A stretch of DNA of 64,000 bases from an uncultured Alphaproteobacteria bacterium (GCA_913048595.1 CAJWVJ010000002.1:1-64000); one strand, 5' to 3'; counted from the first letter of the stretch, positions 19,804-29,931 are shown. Notes: a model not told the origin generated them from the letters alone. Numbers and translations are program-made.

Positions 19804-21192
19804 ATGGCCATCGAGATTTTGATGCCGGCGCTGTCGCCGACCATGGAAGAGGGCACGCTCGCCAAATGGCTTGTCGATGAAGGGGCCGAGGTGAGAAGCG
19901 GTGATGTGATCGCCGAGATCGAGACCGACAAGGCGACAATGGAGGTCGAGGCGCTTGATGACGGCACCATCGGCCGGCTCCTTGTCGCCGCCGGCACCGA
20001 AGGCGTGAAGGTGAATGTGCCGATCGCCGTGCTTCTGGAGGAAGGCGAGGCAGCCGGTGCGGTGCCAGCCCCCGCGGCGGCAGCTAGTGGCGAAGCTCCT
20101 GTTGCCGGGGCCGCGCCAGCTGCCGAGGCGGCTGTGGCTGCGCCGCCGGTCGTCGCCATGGCCGAAACAGTGACCGCTGAACCTGTTGCCACCGGTGCCA
20201 TGGCCGAGATCACGGTTCGCGAGGCGCTTCGCGACGCGATGGCCGAGGAAATGCGGTCCGATGACCGGGTCTTCGTGATGGGCGAGGAAGTGGCCGAATA
20301 TCAGGGGGCCTACAAGGTGACCCAGGGGCTTCTTGCCGAATTTGGTGATAGGCGCGTGATCGACACGCCGATTACCGAACAGGGCTTTGCCGGCCTTGGC
20401 GTGGGCGCCGCCTTCGGCGATCTGCGGCCGGTCATCGAATTCATGACCTTCAATTTCGCCATGCAGGCGATTGACCAGATCATCAACTCGGCTGCGAAGA
20501 CGCTGTATATGTCGGGTGGGCAGATGGGATGCCCGATTGTTTTCCGCGGGCCGAACGGCGCCGCCAGCCGCGTCGCCGCGCAACATTCGCAATGCTATGC
20601 CAGCTGGTATGCGCATTGCCCGGGACTGAAGGTTGTGTCTCCCTGGTCGGCGGCCGATGCCAAAGGGCTTCTGAAGGCCGCGATCCGCGACCCGAACCCG
20701 GTGATCTTCCTCGAGAACGAGGTCATGTACGGGCAGAGCTTCGATGTGCCCACCGATGATGACTGGGTTGTGCCGATCGGCCGCGCCAACATTGTTCGCG
20801 AGGGAAGCGATGTCACCATCACCGCCTTCTCGATCATGGTCGGGCGCGCGCTGGAGGCTGCTGACAAGCTTGCCGAACAGGGCATTTCCGCCGAGGTCAT
20901 CGATCTTCGCACGATCCGCCCGCTGGACACTGAAACCATTGTCAATTCGGTGAAAAAGACGTCACGGCTTATCACCTGTGAAGAAGGGTTCCCCTTTGCC
21001 GGTGTCGGGTCGGAAATCGCCATGCAGGTGATGGAACAGGCGTTCGACTGGCTGGATGCGCCGGTGGCACGGGTGACCGGCAAGGATGTGCCGATGCCCT
21101 ATGCCGCCAATCTGGAATCGATGGCTCTGCCGCAGATCGACGACATCGTGGCCACTGCGCTGGCCACCTGCGAAGGCTTCAGGGGGGCGTAG
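19804..21192 (+). CDS. pdhB: Pyruvate dehydrogenase E1 component, beta subunit with lipoyl domain
   Basis: E1-beta subunit (462 aa) carrying an N-terminal lipoyl domain, the arrangement known from alphaproteobacteria. The lipoyl lysine is K43 in [10 protein letters not shown]. An Ala/Pro/Val-rich linker covers about residues 83-135. The transketolase-like catalytic domain starts at [16 protein letters not shown] and ends with the transketolase C-terminal domain. The lipoyl coding sequence is nearly identical to that of pdhC (see repeats). It is 2 bases from pdhC, clearly one operon. Confidence 0.96.
   Translation: MAIEILMPALSPTMEEGTLAKWLVDEGAEVRSGDVIAEIETDKATMEVEALDDGTIGRLLVAAGTEGVKVNVPIAVLLEEGEAAGAVPAPAAAASGEAPVAGAAPAAEAAVAAPPVVAMAETVTAEPVATGAMAEITVREALRDAMAEEMRSDDRVFVMGEEVAEYQGAYKVTQGLLAEFGDRRVIDTPITEQGFAGLGVGAAFGDLRPVIEFMTFNFAMQAIDQIINSAAKTLYMSGGQMGCPIVFRGPNGAASRVAAQHSQCYASWYAHCPGLKVVSPWSAADAKGLLKAAIRDPNPVIFLENEVMYGQSFDVPTDDDWVVPIGRANIVREGSDVTITAFSIMVGRALEAADKLAEQGISAEVIDLRTIRPLDTETIVNSVKKTSRLITCEEGFPFAGVGSEIAMQVMEQAFDWLDAPVARVTGKDVPMPYAANLESMALPQIDDIVATALATCEGFRGA
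19897..19952 (+). repeat. Lipoyl-domain DNA repeat, copy 1 (pdhB)
   Basis: A 56-base stretch around the lipoyl-lysine codon matches 21288-21343 in pdhC at 54 of 56 positions (silent T/C and A/C differences). A further exact 27-base match is at 19822-19848 versus 21213-21239. Near-identity at synonymous positions suggests recent duplication or gene conversion. Confidence 0.85.
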
Positions 21193-21194
21193 AT

Positions 21195-22466
21195 ATGGCA
21201 ATCGATATCCTCATGCCGGCGCTGTCGCCGACCATGGAAACGGGGACGCTGGCAAGCTGGAACATGGGTGTGGGAGACGCCGTTCGCAGCGGTGACGTGA
21301 TCGCCGAGATCGAGACCGACAAGGCGACCATGGAGGTCGAGGCCGTTGATGACGGTGTTCTGGCCGTGATCCTGGTCGCGCCGGGAACGGAAAATGTGGC
21401 TGTCGGCACGCCGATTGCCCGCCTTGCCGAAGATGGCGAGGCTGTTGACGCTGTTGCCGCCGCACCTGTCGCCGCGGCTGCTGAGCCAAAGACCAAGGCG
21501 CCGGCTGACGAGGCGGCCGATCCGGCGGCTGCGCCTGCGGCACCTGCACCTGCACCGACAGCTGCTGTGCAGCCATCCTCTTCGACCTCGGGCGCCCCGC
21601 GCCTGTTCGCCAGCCCGCTGGCCCGCCGCATCGCCGGTGACAATGGGGTGGATATCGCCGCGCTGTCCGGCAGTGGCCCGCATGGCCGCATCCTGCGCCT
21701 TGATGTCGAGGCAGCGATGACCGCGGCGGCACCGGCGGCGCGTCCGGCATCTGGCGGTGCTTCAGCGCCCGTCTCGCCGGGGGCCAGCAGCCTCGAGCCG
21801 AACAGCCAGATGCGCAAGATCATCGCCCAGCGCCTTCAGGAATCAAAGGCCAACGCCCCGCATTTCTACCTGACGGTGGATTGCGAGATCGACACGCTTC
21901 TTGCCGCGCGCAAGGTGATGAACGCGCAATCGCCGGATGATGTGAAAATCTCGGTCAATGATCTGGTGATCCGCGCCGCGGCGATGGCGCTGGTCAAGGT
22001 GCCGAAGGCGAATGCCTCATGGGAAGGCGACAACACCCGTCTCTTCCATCATGCCGACATCGCCATGGCCGTTGCGGTCGATGGCGGGCTTGTCACCCCG
22101 GTGATCTGGGCTGCTGAGCAGAAGGGACTTGCAGAGATCGCTGCAACAAGCCGTGATCTGGCCACCCGCGCGCGTAATGGCTCGCTGGCGCCCGAGGAAT
22201 TCGCCGGCGGCAGCTTCACCATTTCAAATCTCGGCATGTATGGAATTCGTGAATTCGCCGCGGTGATCAACCCGCCGCAGGGCGCGATCCTGGCGGTTGG
22301 CGCCGGCGAGGAACGTCCGGTTGTGCGCGAAGGCCAGCTTGCCGTTGCCACCGTGATGACGGTCACATTGTCGGCAGATCACCGGGTGGTTGACGGTTCT
22401 GTCGGTGCCGAATGGCTTCAGGCCTTCAAGGGCTATATCGAAGCTCCGGTCACGATGTTGCTGTAA
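21195..22466 (+). CDS. pdhC: Dihydrolipoamide acetyltransferase (PDH E2)
   Basis: E2 core of the pyruvate dehydrogenase complex (423 aa), transferring acetyl from lipoyl to CoA. Order: one lipoyl domain (K43 in [10 protein letters not shown]), an Ala/Pro/Thr-rich linker to about residue 130, a peripheral-subunit-binding domain (FASPLARRIAGDNGVDIAAL), a second flexible linker, and the catalytic domain with the C-terminal active-site motif DHRVVDG. It is encoded between pdhB and lpd with 2- and 17-base gaps. Confidence 0.96.
   Translation: MAIDILMPALSPTMETGTLASWNMGVGDAVRSGDVIAEIETDKATMEVEAVDDGVLAVILVAPGTENVAVGTPIARLAEDGEAVDAVAAAPVAAAAEPKTKAPADEAADPAAAPAAPAPAPTAAVQPSSSTSGAPRLFASPLARRIAGDNGVDIAALSGSGPHGRILRLDVEAAMTAAAPAARPASGGASAPVSPGASSLEPNSQMRKIIAQRLQESKANAPHFYLTVDCEIDTLLAARKVMNAQSPDDVKISVNDLVIRAAAMALVKVPKANASWEGDNTRLFHHADIAMAVAVDGGLVTPVIWAAEQKGLAEIAATSRDLATRARNGSLAPEEFAGGSFTISNLGMYGIREFAAVINPPQGAILAVGAGEERPVVREGQLAVATVMTVTLSADHRVVDGSVGAEWLQAFKGYIEAPVTMLL
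21288..21343 (+). repeat. Lipoyl-domain DNA repeat, copy 2 (pdhC)
   Basis: Partner of the repeat at 19897-19952; 54 of 56 bases identical, the differences being synonymous. Together with the exact 27-base match at 21213-21239, it provides about 130 bases of near-identical direct repeat 1.4 kb apart, enough to allow recombination between pdhB and pdhC. Confidence 0.85.
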
Positions 22467-22483
22467 GCGCGGGAGAACGGATA

Positions 22484-23884
22484 ATGGCAAGCGAAACGAA
22501 TTTCGATCTGATTGTTGTTGGCGGCGGCCCGGGCGGCTATGTCGCGGCGATCCGTGCGGCGCAGCTGAAGATGAAGGTGGCGCTTGTCGAGCGCGAGCAT
22601 CTTGGCGGCATCTGCCTGAACTGGGGCTGTATCCCGACCAAGGCGCTGCTGCGCGCGGCGGAACTTCGCCATTCCATCGACGAGATGAAGGAGTTCGGCA
22701 TCACCGTCAGCGGCGAGGTCAGCATCGATCTGCCAGCTGTGGTGAAACGCTCGCGCAACGTCGCCGGACGCCTGTCGACCGGTGTGGCGCATCTTCTGAA
22801 GAAGAACAAGGTCACCATCTTCGACGATATGGCGACGCTTGGCAAAGCCGTGTCCGGCCGCCGCGAGGTCAAGCTTGGCGGGGGCGGCACGCTGTCGGCC
22901 AAACATGTGATCCTGGCCACCGGCGCGCGCGCCCGCGCACTTGACGGTATCGAGGCGGACGGCAAGACCATCCTGACCTATCGCGAGGCGATGGTGCCGG
23001 AAAGCATGCCGAAATCACTTGTCATCATCGGCTCGGGGGCCATCGGCTCGGAATTCGCCTCCTTCTATCTCGACATGGGTGTCGAGGTGACGCTGGTAGA
23101 GGCGATGGACCGGATTCTGCCTGTCGAGGATGCGGAAATCTCTGATTTCGTGCAGAAAGCCTTTACCAAGCGCGGGATGAAGATCATCACCGGCGCGCGT
23201 CTTGCCGGTCTCGACAAGGCGTCGGGAGGTGTCACCGCGCGGTTCGAGGGCGATCTGGCACCGGTCACGGCCGACCGTGCCATCCTGGCCGTCGGGATTA
23301 CCGGCAACACCGAAAAGCTTGGTCTCGAGGGCACTGCAATCAAGGTCGATCGCGGCCACATCGTGACCGACCAGTGGGGCGCGACGGGCGAGCCCGGCGT
23401 CTATGCCATCGGTGATGTGACCGGCCCGCCATGGCTGGCGCACAAGGCAAGCCATGAAGGCATCATTTGTGTCGAGAAGATAGCCGGCGAAAAGCATGTC
23501 CACGCCATCGGCGAGGGTGCGGTGCCGGGATGCACCTATTGCCGCCCGCAGGTGGCCTCGGTCGGCATGACCGAAGCCGCGGCAAAGGATGCCGGCCATG
23601 ATATTCGCGTCGGCAGGTTCCCGATGCTGGCGAATGGCAAGGCCATCGCGCTTGGCGACGATCAGGGGCTGATTAAGACCATTTTCGACAAGAAGACCGG
23701 CGAACTGCTTGGCGCGCATATGGTCGGACCGGAGGTGACGGAACTGATTCAGGGATACGCCGTGGCCCGCACATTGGAGGCCACCGAGGCCGAGCTGATG
23801 CAGACCATCTTCCCGCATCCCACCCTGTCCGAAGCGATGCATGAATCGGTCCTTGACGCATATGGTCGCGCCATCCATTTCTAG
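22484..23884 (+). CDS. lpd: Dihydrolipoamide dehydrogenase (PDH E3)
   Basis: E3 flavoprotein (466 aa) that reoxidises lipoyl groups using NAD+. The FAD-binding GGGPGG is at residues 13-18, the redox-active disulfide CLNWGC at Cys44 and Cys49, the NAD-binding GSGAIGSEFA mid-protein, and the C-terminal catalytic HPTLSE motif contributes the active-site His to the partner subunit. The chosen ATG follows a GGGAGAACGG ribosome site. Its place in the pdh operon supports service to the pyruvate dehydrogenase complex. Confidence 0.95.
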   Translation: MASETNFDLIVVGGGPGGYVAAIRAAQLKMKVALVEREHLGGICLNWGCIPTKALLRAAELRHSIDEMKEFGITVSGEVSIDLPAVVKRSRNVAGRLSTGVAHLLKKNKVTIFDDMATLGKAVSGRREVKLGGGGTLSAKHVILATGARARALDGIEADGKTILTYREAMVPESMPKSLVIIGSGAIGSEFASFYLDMGVEVTLVEAMDRILPVEDAEISDFVQKAFTKRGMKIITGARLAGLDKASGGVTARFEGDLAPVTADRAILAVGITGNTEKLGLEGTAIKVDRGHIVTDQWGATGEPGVYAIGDVTGPPWLAHKASHEGIICVEKIAGEKHVHAIGEGAVPGCTYCRPQVASVGMTEAAAKDAGHDIRVGRFPMLANGKAIALGDDQGLIKTIFDKKTGELLGAHMVGPEVTELIQGYAVARTLEATEAELMQTIFPHPTLSEAMHESVLDAYGRAIHF

Positions 23885-23948
23885 GGTGCCGGCCACAGCT
23901 TACCCGTGCTACCACACCGCCGTCGATATGAAGGACTGACTGACACGC

Positions 23949-24902
23949 ATGCCGCAGGTCAACACCACCAAGGGCGCCGAGCGCCATCCCGAAAAACGGC
24001 GCAATCCCGACCGGCCGCAACCGCGCCGGCCGGAATGGCTCCGCGTGAAGGCACCTGTATCTGCGGAATATGCCGAGACCCGCTCGCTCATGCGCGAGCA
24101 CAATCTGGTCACGGTCTGTGAAGAGGCGGCCTGCCCGAATATCGGCGAATGCTGGGCGCAGAAACATGCGACCATGATGATCCTTGGATCGGTCTGCACA
24201 CGGGCCTGCGCCTTCTGCAATGTGGCAACGGGCCGGCCTGACCTTCTCGACCCGCATGAGCCGGAAAATGTTGGCGCGGCGGTCGCCAAGCTGGCGCTGC
24301 GCCATGTGGTGATCACCTCGGTCGACCGCGATGATCTCGATGATGGCGGCGCGCTGCATTTCGCGCAGACCATCACCGCCATCCGCGCGCAATCCCCGGG
24401 CACCACCATTGAAATCCTCACCCCCGATTTCCTGCGCAAGGACGGGGCCCTCGAGGTCGTAGTCGAGGCCCGGCCCGACGTGTTCAACCACAATATGGAA
24501 ACGGTGCCGCGCCTCTACCCGTCGATCCGCCCCGGCGCGCGCTATTTCCATTCGCTGTCGATCCTGCAGCAGGTGAAAAAGCTCGACCCGTCGATCTTCA
24601 CCAAATCCGGCATCATGGTCGGGCTTGGCGAGAGCGACGAGGAGGTGGGCCAGCTGATGGACGACCTGCGAAGCGCGGATGTGGATTTCATGACCATCGG
24701 GCAGTATCTGCAGCCGACCCCCAAGCATGCGCCTGTTGACCGGTTCGTTGAGCCGGCGATCTTCGAAAGCTATTCCAAGCTTGGCAAGGCGAAGGGTTTC
24801 CTGCTGATGTCGGCGACACCGCTGACCAGGTCCTCCTATCACGCGGATGCCGATTTCGCGGCTCTTCAGGACGCGCGCAACGCCGCGCTTGCGAAGGGCT
24901 GA
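23949..24902 (+). CDS. lipA: Lipoyl synthase
   Basis: LipA, a radical SAM enzyme that inserts two sulfurs into octanoyl groups on lipoyl domains. The auxiliary cluster cysteines are C57, C62 and C68 ([12 protein letters not shown]) and the radical SAM cysteines are C83, C87 and C90 (CTRACAFC). The C-terminal RSSYHAD segment contains the RSSY signature serine. Length 317 aa. It follows lpd by 64 bases and makes the cofactor for the two lipoyl proteins encoded just upstream. Confidence 0.97.
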   Translation: MPQVNTTKGAERHPEKRRNPDRPQPRRPEWLRVKAPVSAEYAETRSLMREHNLVTVCEEAACPNIGECWAQKHATMMILGSVCTRACAFCNVATGRPDLLDPHEPENVGAAVAKLALRHVVITSVDRDDLDDGGALHFAQTITAIRAQSPGTTIEILTPDFLRKDGALEVVVEARPDVFNHNMETVPRLYPSIRPGARYFHSLSILQQVKKLDPSIFTKSGIMVGLGESDEEVGQLMDDLRSADVDFMTIGQYLQPTPKHAPVDRFVEPAIFESYSKLGKAKGFLLMSATPLTRSSYHADADFAALQDARNAALAKG

Positions 24903-24919
24903 AATGGCAGGGGCCTGAG

Positions 24920-25393
24920 ATGACTGTTCACGCTGAAAAGAGGGTAATCCCATACCGCCCGGAAGAGCTCTATGCGCTTGTCGCTGACGTGAAGCGCTAT
25001 CCGGAATTTCTTCCATGGTGCATGGCGGCGCGGATCCGTGAGCAGGATGAGCGCGCGCTGACAGCCGATCTGATCATTGGCTTTCAGATGTTCCGTGAGA
25101 GATTTACATCTTACATTGATTTAAATCCGGAACAGCTTGAAATAAATGTGAAATATGCGGAAGGCCCCTTTCGGTATCTTAGCAATAGCTGGCGTTTCCT
25201 GCCGCATCCGGACGGGTGCGAAATCGACTTCTATGTGGATTTCGAATTCAATTCGCGGCTGCTTCAGTCGGTGATCGAAACGCTGTTCACCGAGGCGGTG
25301 AAGCGGATGGTCAAGGCGTTCGAAGACCGCGCCAATGTTCTGTATGGTCGCCCGCAGGCACCTCTGAGCGGGCGCAGCATCCCGCAATCGTGA
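24920..25393 (+). CDS. ratA: RatA/COQ10 family START-domain protein
   Basis: Small START/SRPBCC protein (157 aa) of the RatA/COQ10 family. Family segments include YSPEELY-like YRPEELYALVADVKRYPEF, FLPWCMAARI, and WRFLPHPDGCEIDFYVDFEF. Members bind ubiquinone-like lipids and support respiration; E. coli RatA was described as an anti-association factor for ribosomes, a function not evident here. Codons for residues about 60-80 (25099-25160) are strikingly AT-rich, including TTA, ATA and AGA, unlike both flanks. It ends 10 bases from the convergent cinA stop. Confidence 0.87.
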   Translation: MTVHAEKRVIPYRPEELYALVADVKRYPEFLPWCMAARIREQDERALTADLIIGFQMFRERFTSYIDLNPEQLEINVKYAEGPFRYLSNSWRFLPHPDGCEIDFYVDFEFNSRLLQSVIETLFTEAVKRMVKAFEDRANVLYGRPQAPLSGRSIPQS

Positions 25394-25403
25394 CTGGCGG
25401 GGC

Positions 25404-25898
25404 CTAGTCGCTCATTCCCTTCAGCAGAAGCGCAAGCGCGGCATTGGCTGCCGCCACGCGCACCGCGTCGCGATCTCCCGAGAAGACATGGCGGTTGGTC
25501 GTTACATCCCCGCCGCGCACAGCCATCCCGAACCAGACAAGCCCGACAGGTTTTTCAGCGCTTCCACCTCCCGGTCCGGCGATTCCGGTGATGGCGACCC
25601 CCACATGGCTCTGCGGCGCGGCGGCAAGCGCCCCGGCGGCCATTTCGGCGGCGGTTTCGGACGACACGGCGCCATGGGCTGTCAGGGTCGCCGCAGACAC
25701 GCCGAGGCAATCCGACTTGGCTTCATTGCTGTAGGTGACAAAGCCGCGGTCAAGCACGGACGAGGCCCCGGCGATATTGGTCAGTGTCGCCGCCACCATG
25801 CCGCCGGTGCAGGATTCGGCCGTCACCAGCATCCTGCCGCTGTCCGTTCCGGCGGCGATCACCCGCGCGGCAAGCGCGATATCGACAGAAGGACTCAT
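25404..25898 (-). CDS. CinA-family nicotinamide-nucleotide amidohydrolase (PncC)
   Basis: Single-domain CinA C-terminal protein (164 aa) corresponding to the NMN deamidase PncC of NAD salvage. The signature TAESCTGG is near residues 27-34, followed by a VTYSNEAKSD segment and the ITGIAGPGGGSAEKPVGLVW motif. The start at 25898 overlaps the pgpA stop by ATGA, so it is translationally coupled to pgpA. It lacks the N-terminal MoCF-like domain of full CinA proteins, as is usual for this short form. Confidence 0.9.
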   Translation of the reverse strand: MSPSVDIALAARVIAAGTDSGRMLVTAESCTGGMVAATLTNIAGASSVLDRGFVTYSNEAKSDCLGVSAATLTAHGAVSSETAAEMAAGALAAAPQSHVGVAITGIAGPGGGSAEKPVGLVWFGMAVRGGDVTTNRHVFSGDRDAVRVAAANAALALLLKGMSD

Positions 25899-26386
25899 CC
25901 CGCGCCCCCCATGGCAAACGCGACGGTCCATTGCATGGCAATCAGGCAGGCTGCGGCCAGTACGCCGGCGACGATGTCATCGGCCATTACACCGATCCCG
26001 CCGGGAAGCGCTTCGGCCATTTTCACAGGTCCCGGCTTGGCCACATCAAAGACGCGGAACATCACAAAGGCGGCAACCCACCAGCGCCAGTCGAGAGGCA
26101 CCACCAGAAGCGCGATCCACTGGCCGGCCAGCTCGTCGATGACAATTTCCGAAGCGTCCTTCTCGCCGGAATGGGCCTCATAGACATTCGCCGCCTTCAC
26201 CCCGAGGATACAGGCAAGAAGGGTGGCAATCTCAAGAACCCAGCCGCCGGCCATGGCAAGGCCGACAGCCGGCAGACACGCCGCTGCCGAGCCAAGGGTG
26301 CCCGGGGCAGGGCGCGTCCTGCCGATCCGCCCCATCGTGGCGATGGCGATCCAGGCGTGGTGTTCCATCTGCCGCATGCGTGTCAT
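25895..26386 (-). CDS. pgpA: Phosphatidylglycerophosphatase A
   Basis: PgpA (163 aa), an inner-membrane phosphatase producing phosphatidylglycerol. Family segments seen: [15 protein letters not shown] near the N-terminus, [18 protein letters not shown] mid-protein and [11 protein letters not shown]. About four hydrophobic segments are present. It starts inside the ispDF stop (ATGA) and its own stop overlaps cinA, forming a tight three-gene leftward operon. This linkage of ispDF with pgpA and cinA is common in alphaproteobacteria. Confidence 0.93.
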   Translation of the reverse strand: MTRMRQMEHHAWIAIATMGRIGRTRPAPGTLGSAAACLPAVGLAMAGGWVLEIATLLACILGVKAANVYEAHSGEKDASEIVIDELAGQWIALLVVPLDWRWWVAAFVMFRVFDVAKPGPVKMAEALPGGIGVMADDIVAGVLAAACLIAMQWTVAFAMGGAG

Positions 26387-27618
26387 GTCGCCAGTCCGAA
26401 CAGCAGGCTGGCAGCGGCCTGTGCGGCGATACCTTCGCCGCGGCCGGTAAAGCCGAGCCCCTCTGAGGTGGTCGCCTTGACGGCCACACGCTCGAGATCG
26501 ACGCCGGCAAGGGCGGCGATACGCGCGCGCATGGCGTCACGGTGCGGGCCGATCTTCGGTTGCTCGCAGATCAGCGTCAGGTCGAGATTGAGGATGGTGG
26601 CCCCGCGTGCCGCGCAGCGTTCGGCGGCGAACGCCAGGAACTGCCCGCTTTCCGCGTCCGTCCAGCGCGCATCGGATGGCGGGAAATGCGATCCGATATC
26701 GCCCTCGGCCAACGCGCCGAAGATCGCGTCACACAGCGCGTGAAGCCCGACATCACCATCCGAATGGGCGGCAAGTCCGCGGTCATGCGGAACCGCGACG
26801 CCGGCAAGCATCACCGGCCCGGACCTGTCACCGAATTTATGAACATCGAACCCGGTGCCGGTGCGGATGTCGGGGGCAGGGTTATGGCTTGTCATGAACA
26901 TCTCTCCGTCGCCAGCAAGGGCCGCCAGAATGTCAAAGTCACGCGGTGTCGTCAGTTTCCAAAGCCTTTCGTCGCCGAGAACAGTGGCAATCTGGCCGCC
27001 CGCCGTCTCGACAAGCTGGATATCGTCGGTGATCTCGGCCGCTGGATCATGCCTGTCATACAGTGCCAGCAGATGGTCGTGCCGGAATATCTGCGGCGTC
27101 TGGGCGCGGCCCAGATTGGCCCGCGATGTGGTGCCGTCGACGCGGCCGCCGGCAAGTGTCTTCAGCGTATCGACGACCGGCAGGACGGGAAGTGCCGCGT
27201 GCACATCTGCCTTCATGGCTTGCGCCAGCGCGCTGATCATCTGCTGCGAGAGAAGCGGGCGCGCCGCATCATGGATGGCGACAAGCCCGGCGTCGCTGTC
27301 GGCGGCTGCCAGCCCGGCGCGCACCGAATCCTGCCGCCTGGCGCCGCCGGTGGTGATCGCCACCTGGTCTTCATCTGCCAGCCGGCCTAGCGCGTCCTGC
27401 GCCGCCTGCTGGCGTCCCTCGGCCACGACAACAACAATCCGCCCTGTCGCCGGATGACGCAGGAACGCATCCACTGAATAGGCCAGAACCGCGCGTCCGC
27501 CAAAGTCACGGAACTGCTTTTCCAGCCCGCCGCCCATGCGCGCGCCGCCCCCCGCCGCGACAATGATGGCGGTCAGGCTGCTGCTGTCTGGTGGTGATGC
27601 ATTCGCGGAGGCTGTCAT
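26383..27618 (-). CDS. ispDF: Bifunctional IspD/IspF enzyme
   Basis: Fusion enzyme (411 aa) of the non-mevalonate isoprenoid pathway. The IspD part (about residues 1-240) makes CDP-methylerythritol; its nucleotide loop is [14 protein letters not shown]. The IspF part (about 250-411) makes the cyclodiphosphate; it begins [13 protein letters not shown] with the zinc-binding Asp/His pair and contains [14 protein letters not shown]. The fused form is known from alphaproteobacteria and epsilonproteobacteria. It is first in the ispDF-pgpA-cinA operon and divergent from dusB. Confidence 0.96.
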   Translation of the reverse strand: MTASANASPPDSSSLTAIIVAAGGGARMGGGLEKQFRDFGGRAVLAYSVDAFLRHPATGRIVVVVAEGRQQAAQDALGRLADEDQVAITTGGARRQDSVRAGLAAADSDAGLVAIHDAARPLLSQQMISALAQAMKADVHAALPVLPVVDTLKTLAGGRVDGTTSRANLGRAQTPQIFRHDHLLALYDRHDPAAEITDDIQLVETAGGQIATVLGDERLWKLTTPRDFDILAALAGDGEMFMTSHNPAPDIRTGTGFDVHKFGDRSGPVMLAGVAVPHDRGLAAHSDGDVGLHALCDAIFGALAEGDIGSHFPPSDARWTDAESGQFLAFAAERCAARGATILNLDLTLICEQPKIGPHRDAMRARIAALAGVDLERVAVKATTSEGLGFTGRGEGIAAQAAASLLFGLAT

Positions 27619-27743
27619 GATGTTCCTGTGGCTACCGGTTTCTTATCTCCAATGCACGCGGCGAAGTCCATGATTATCGGGCAATGGCCTGCCAGCAGGG
27701 CGATGGCTGGCAGATGGCCGAAATGACTGGCAATTCTGCCTGT

Positions 27744-27766
27744 ATTTGGGGCAATATGCCCGAAAT
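27744..27766. promoter_or_regulatory. Operator-like palindrome between ispDF and dusB
   Basis: A 10+10 inverted repeat with a 3-base centre (ATTTGGGGCA / TGCCCGAAAT, 9 of 10 pairs matching) lies in the 211-base divergent region. A related half, GGGCAATGGCC, occurs about 70 bases to the left, near 27679. This has the form of a dimeric repressor or activator site controlling either operon. The regulator is unknown and no consensus known to me fits. Confidence 0.35.
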
Positions 27767-27829
27767 TTCAGCACCCGGCGGTCTGTGAAAGGTTGCCGGT
27801 GACCAACCTGACCTGACGGGACTTCGGCC

Positions 27830-28828
27830 ATGGGCCTGACCATAGGTGGAATCACTGTGCCGCATGCCGCCATCCTCGCGCCGATGTCGGGGGTGACGGA
27901 CATGCCATTCCGGCGTGCCGTTCGGCGTGCCGGCGGCGGGCTTGTGGTCACGGAAATGGTGGCAAGCGCAGCCATCCTTCGCAAGGTCCGCACCGAAATG
28001 CGCAAGCTTCGCATGGATACGGTCAGCGAGGTGCCGCTGTCGGTGCAGCTTGCCGGCTGGGACCCGCAGATCATGGCTGATGCGGCGCGCATCGCCGCAG
28101 ATCTTGGCGGCACTTTCATCGACATCAATATGGGCTGCCCGGCGAAGAAGGTGACGGGCAAGCTGTCAGGCTCCGCCCTGATGCGGGATGAACCGCTTGC
28201 CGGCGCCATTCTCGAGGCGGTGGCCAAGGCCGTCGACGTGCCGGTGACACTGAAGATGCGGCTTGGCTGGGATGATGACAACCTGAACGCCCCGGTGATC
28301 GCCCGCATGGCGGCGGACGCCGGTATCGCCATGATCGCCGTCCACGGCCGCACCAGGTGCCAGATGTATAACGGGTCGGCCGACTGGCAAGCGGTTCGCG
28401 CCGTTGTCGAGGCTGTTCCCATGCCGGTCGTCGTGAACGGCGATATCCGTGGGCTCGATGATGTGGACAGCGCCATGCGGCAAAGCGGCGCGGCCGGGGT
28501 GATGATCGGCCGCGGCGCGCAGGGACGTCCCTGGCTTCTGGCGCAGGCGGGCGACTGTCTGCAGGGCCGCGCTGTCCGTCCGGACCCGTCGGTGGCCGAA
28601 CGCCACCGCATGATGCGGCTTCACCTTGATGACATGCTGACCCATTACGGCGCGCCGGCGATGCGGCTGGCCCGCAAACATATTGCATGGTACGCGCATG
28701 GACTTCCCGGCGCGGCCGCGCTTCGTGATGTGGCAAATAACACCACTGATGCCGGGACGGTGTTCCGCGCCGTGGACCAGTTCTTCGCCGAGCTGAGCGA
28801 TAACGCGGTTCAGGAAGCGGCGGCCTGA
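27830..28828 (+). CDS. dusB: tRNA-dihydrouridine synthase (DusB/NifR3)
   Basis: FMN-dependent tRNA-dihydrouridine synthase (332 aa) of the DusB/NifR3 group. The TIM-barrel start [15 protein letters not shown], the catalytic Cys103 in NMGCPAKKV, the [12 protein letters not shown] motif and the GRGAQGRPW phosphate-binding region are present. It is the first gene of the ntr operon, as nifR3-ntrBC in other alphaproteobacteria; its stop shares one base with the ntrB start (TGATG). Confidence 0.94.
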   Translation: MGLTIGGITVPHAAILAPMSGVTDMPFRRAVRRAGGGLVVTEMVASAAILRKVRTEMRKLRMDTVSEVPLSVQLAGWDPQIMADAARIAADLGGTFIDINMGCPAKKVTGKLSGSALMRDEPLAGAILEAVAKAVDVPVTLKMRLGWDDDNLNAPVIARMAADAGIAMIAVHGRTRCQMYNGSADWQAVRAVVEAVPMPVVVNGDIRGLDDVDSAMRQSGAAGVMIGRGAQGRPWLLAQAGDCLQGRAVRPDPSVAERHRMMRLHLDDMLTHYGAPAMRLARKHIAWYAHGLPGAAALRDVANNTTDAGTVFRAVDQFFAELSDNAVQEAAA

Positions 28829-29931
28829 TGGACGAAATCCTTGCCCCCGACCCGCAGACGGAAGCCGCGCATATTCTGGCAAGCCTGCCGAACCCGGTGT
28901 TTCTTCTGGACAGCAAGGACCGGTTCCTGTTCCTCAATCATGCCGCCGAGATGTTCTTCGATTCCAGCGCGTCGATGCTGAAGGGAACCGAATTGGCTGG
29001 ACAGATACCGGCTGATTCCAACCTCATGGCCCTGCTGGCGAGGGCGCGCTCGCAGATGGCATCGGTTGCCGATCAGGGCATCGAGGTGGCCAGCCCGCGC
29101 ATCGGGATGAAGCTGCTGAATGTGCAGATCGCGCCCTTTGGCGACCGCAGCAGCCAGGAAGGGCGGATGCTTGTGACATTGCAGGAGCGCGCGCTGGCCG
29201 AACGGCTTCGCGGACAATCGATGTTCCACGGGGCGGCGCGGTCGATTTCGGCGATGGCGGCGCTTCTGGCGCATGAGGTGAAGAACCCGCTTGCCGGCAT
29301 AAAGGGCGCAGCCCAGCTTCTTCAGACAGACCTGTCGCCGGAAAACCAGGAATTCGCCCGCATGATTGTCGAGGAAACCAACCGCGTGACGGCGCTTCTC
29401 GACAGAATGGAGGGCATTGCCGGTGGCGGGCAGGTAGCGCTGGCACCTGTGAACATCCATGAAGTGCTTGATCATTGCCTTCGCATCGCCTCGGCGAGCT
29501 ATGGCGCGCATATGAGTGTGCGCCGCCGCTATGATCCTTCTCTGCCGCCGGTGGACGGGCATCGCGACCTGCTGATCCAAGCCTTCCTAAATATCATTAA
29601 AAACGCGTTTGAAGCAACTGAAAATAAATCAGAATTAACGGTTATTACTTCCTATTCAAGGGGGCGGCGTCTGAGTGGTGCCGGGGCGGCGCGGCTACAT
29701 GTGCCAATCCAGGTCGAGGTGATTGACGGTGGCCCGGGCATCCTGCCGGAGCTTCGCGACAACATCTTCGACCCATTCGTGTCCGGCAAGTCGGGGGGAA
29801 GTGGCCTCGGGCTGGCGCTTGTCGCCAGCGTCGTGGCGGACCATGGCGGCCTTGTCGAGGTGGACTCCGTGCCCGGGCGCACCGTGTTCCGGATCAACTT
29901 CCCGCCGGCCGGCCGCGAGGGCGCGCCATGA
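28828..29931 (+). CDS. ntrB: Nitrogen regulation sensor kinase NtrB
   Basis: NtrB (367 aa), the cytoplasmic histidine kinase/phosphatase that sets NtrC phosphorylation in response to PII. An N-terminal PAS domain (about 15-110) is followed by the H-box with His149 in LLAHEVKNPLAG, then an ATPase domain with N box NIIKNAFEA, the G1 box VIDGGPGI and the G2 box GGSGLGLAL. There is no membrane segment. A 75-base AT-rich tract (29587-29660) covers the N box. The end overlaps ntrC by ATGA. Confidence 0.93.
   Translation: MDEILAPDPQTEAAHILASLPNPVFLLDSKDRFLFLNHAAEMFFDSSASMLKGTELAGQIPADSNLMALLARARSQMASVADQGIEVASPRIGMKLLNVQIAPFGDRSSQEGRMLVTLQERALAERLRGQSMFHGAARSISAMAALLAHEVKNPLAGIKGAAQLLQTDLSPENQEFARMIVEETNRVTALLDRMEGIAGGGQVALAPVNIHEVLDHCLRIASASYGAHMSVRRRYDPSLPPVDGHRDLLIQAFLNIIKNAFEATENKSELTVITSYSRGRRLSGAGAARLHVPIQVEVIDGGPGILPELRDNIFDPFVSGKSGGSGLGLALVASVVADHGGLVEVDSVPGRTVFRINFPPAGREGAP

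Noticed and set aside
18667-20616. A 649-codon open frame antisense to pdhA and pdhB
   Set aside because: It is opposite well-conserved pdh genes, has the composition expected of an antisense frame in GC-rich DNA (rich in H, R, G, L, A with no domain), and has no ribosome site.
23673-25016. A 447-codon minus-strand open frame over lpd, lipA and ratA
   Set aside because: It runs across three conserved genes and their junctions without any domain, so it is a shadow of their codon bias.
27643-28611. Minus-strand open frame opposite dusB
   Set aside because: Shadow of dusB; composition rich in S, R, P and A without a fold signature.
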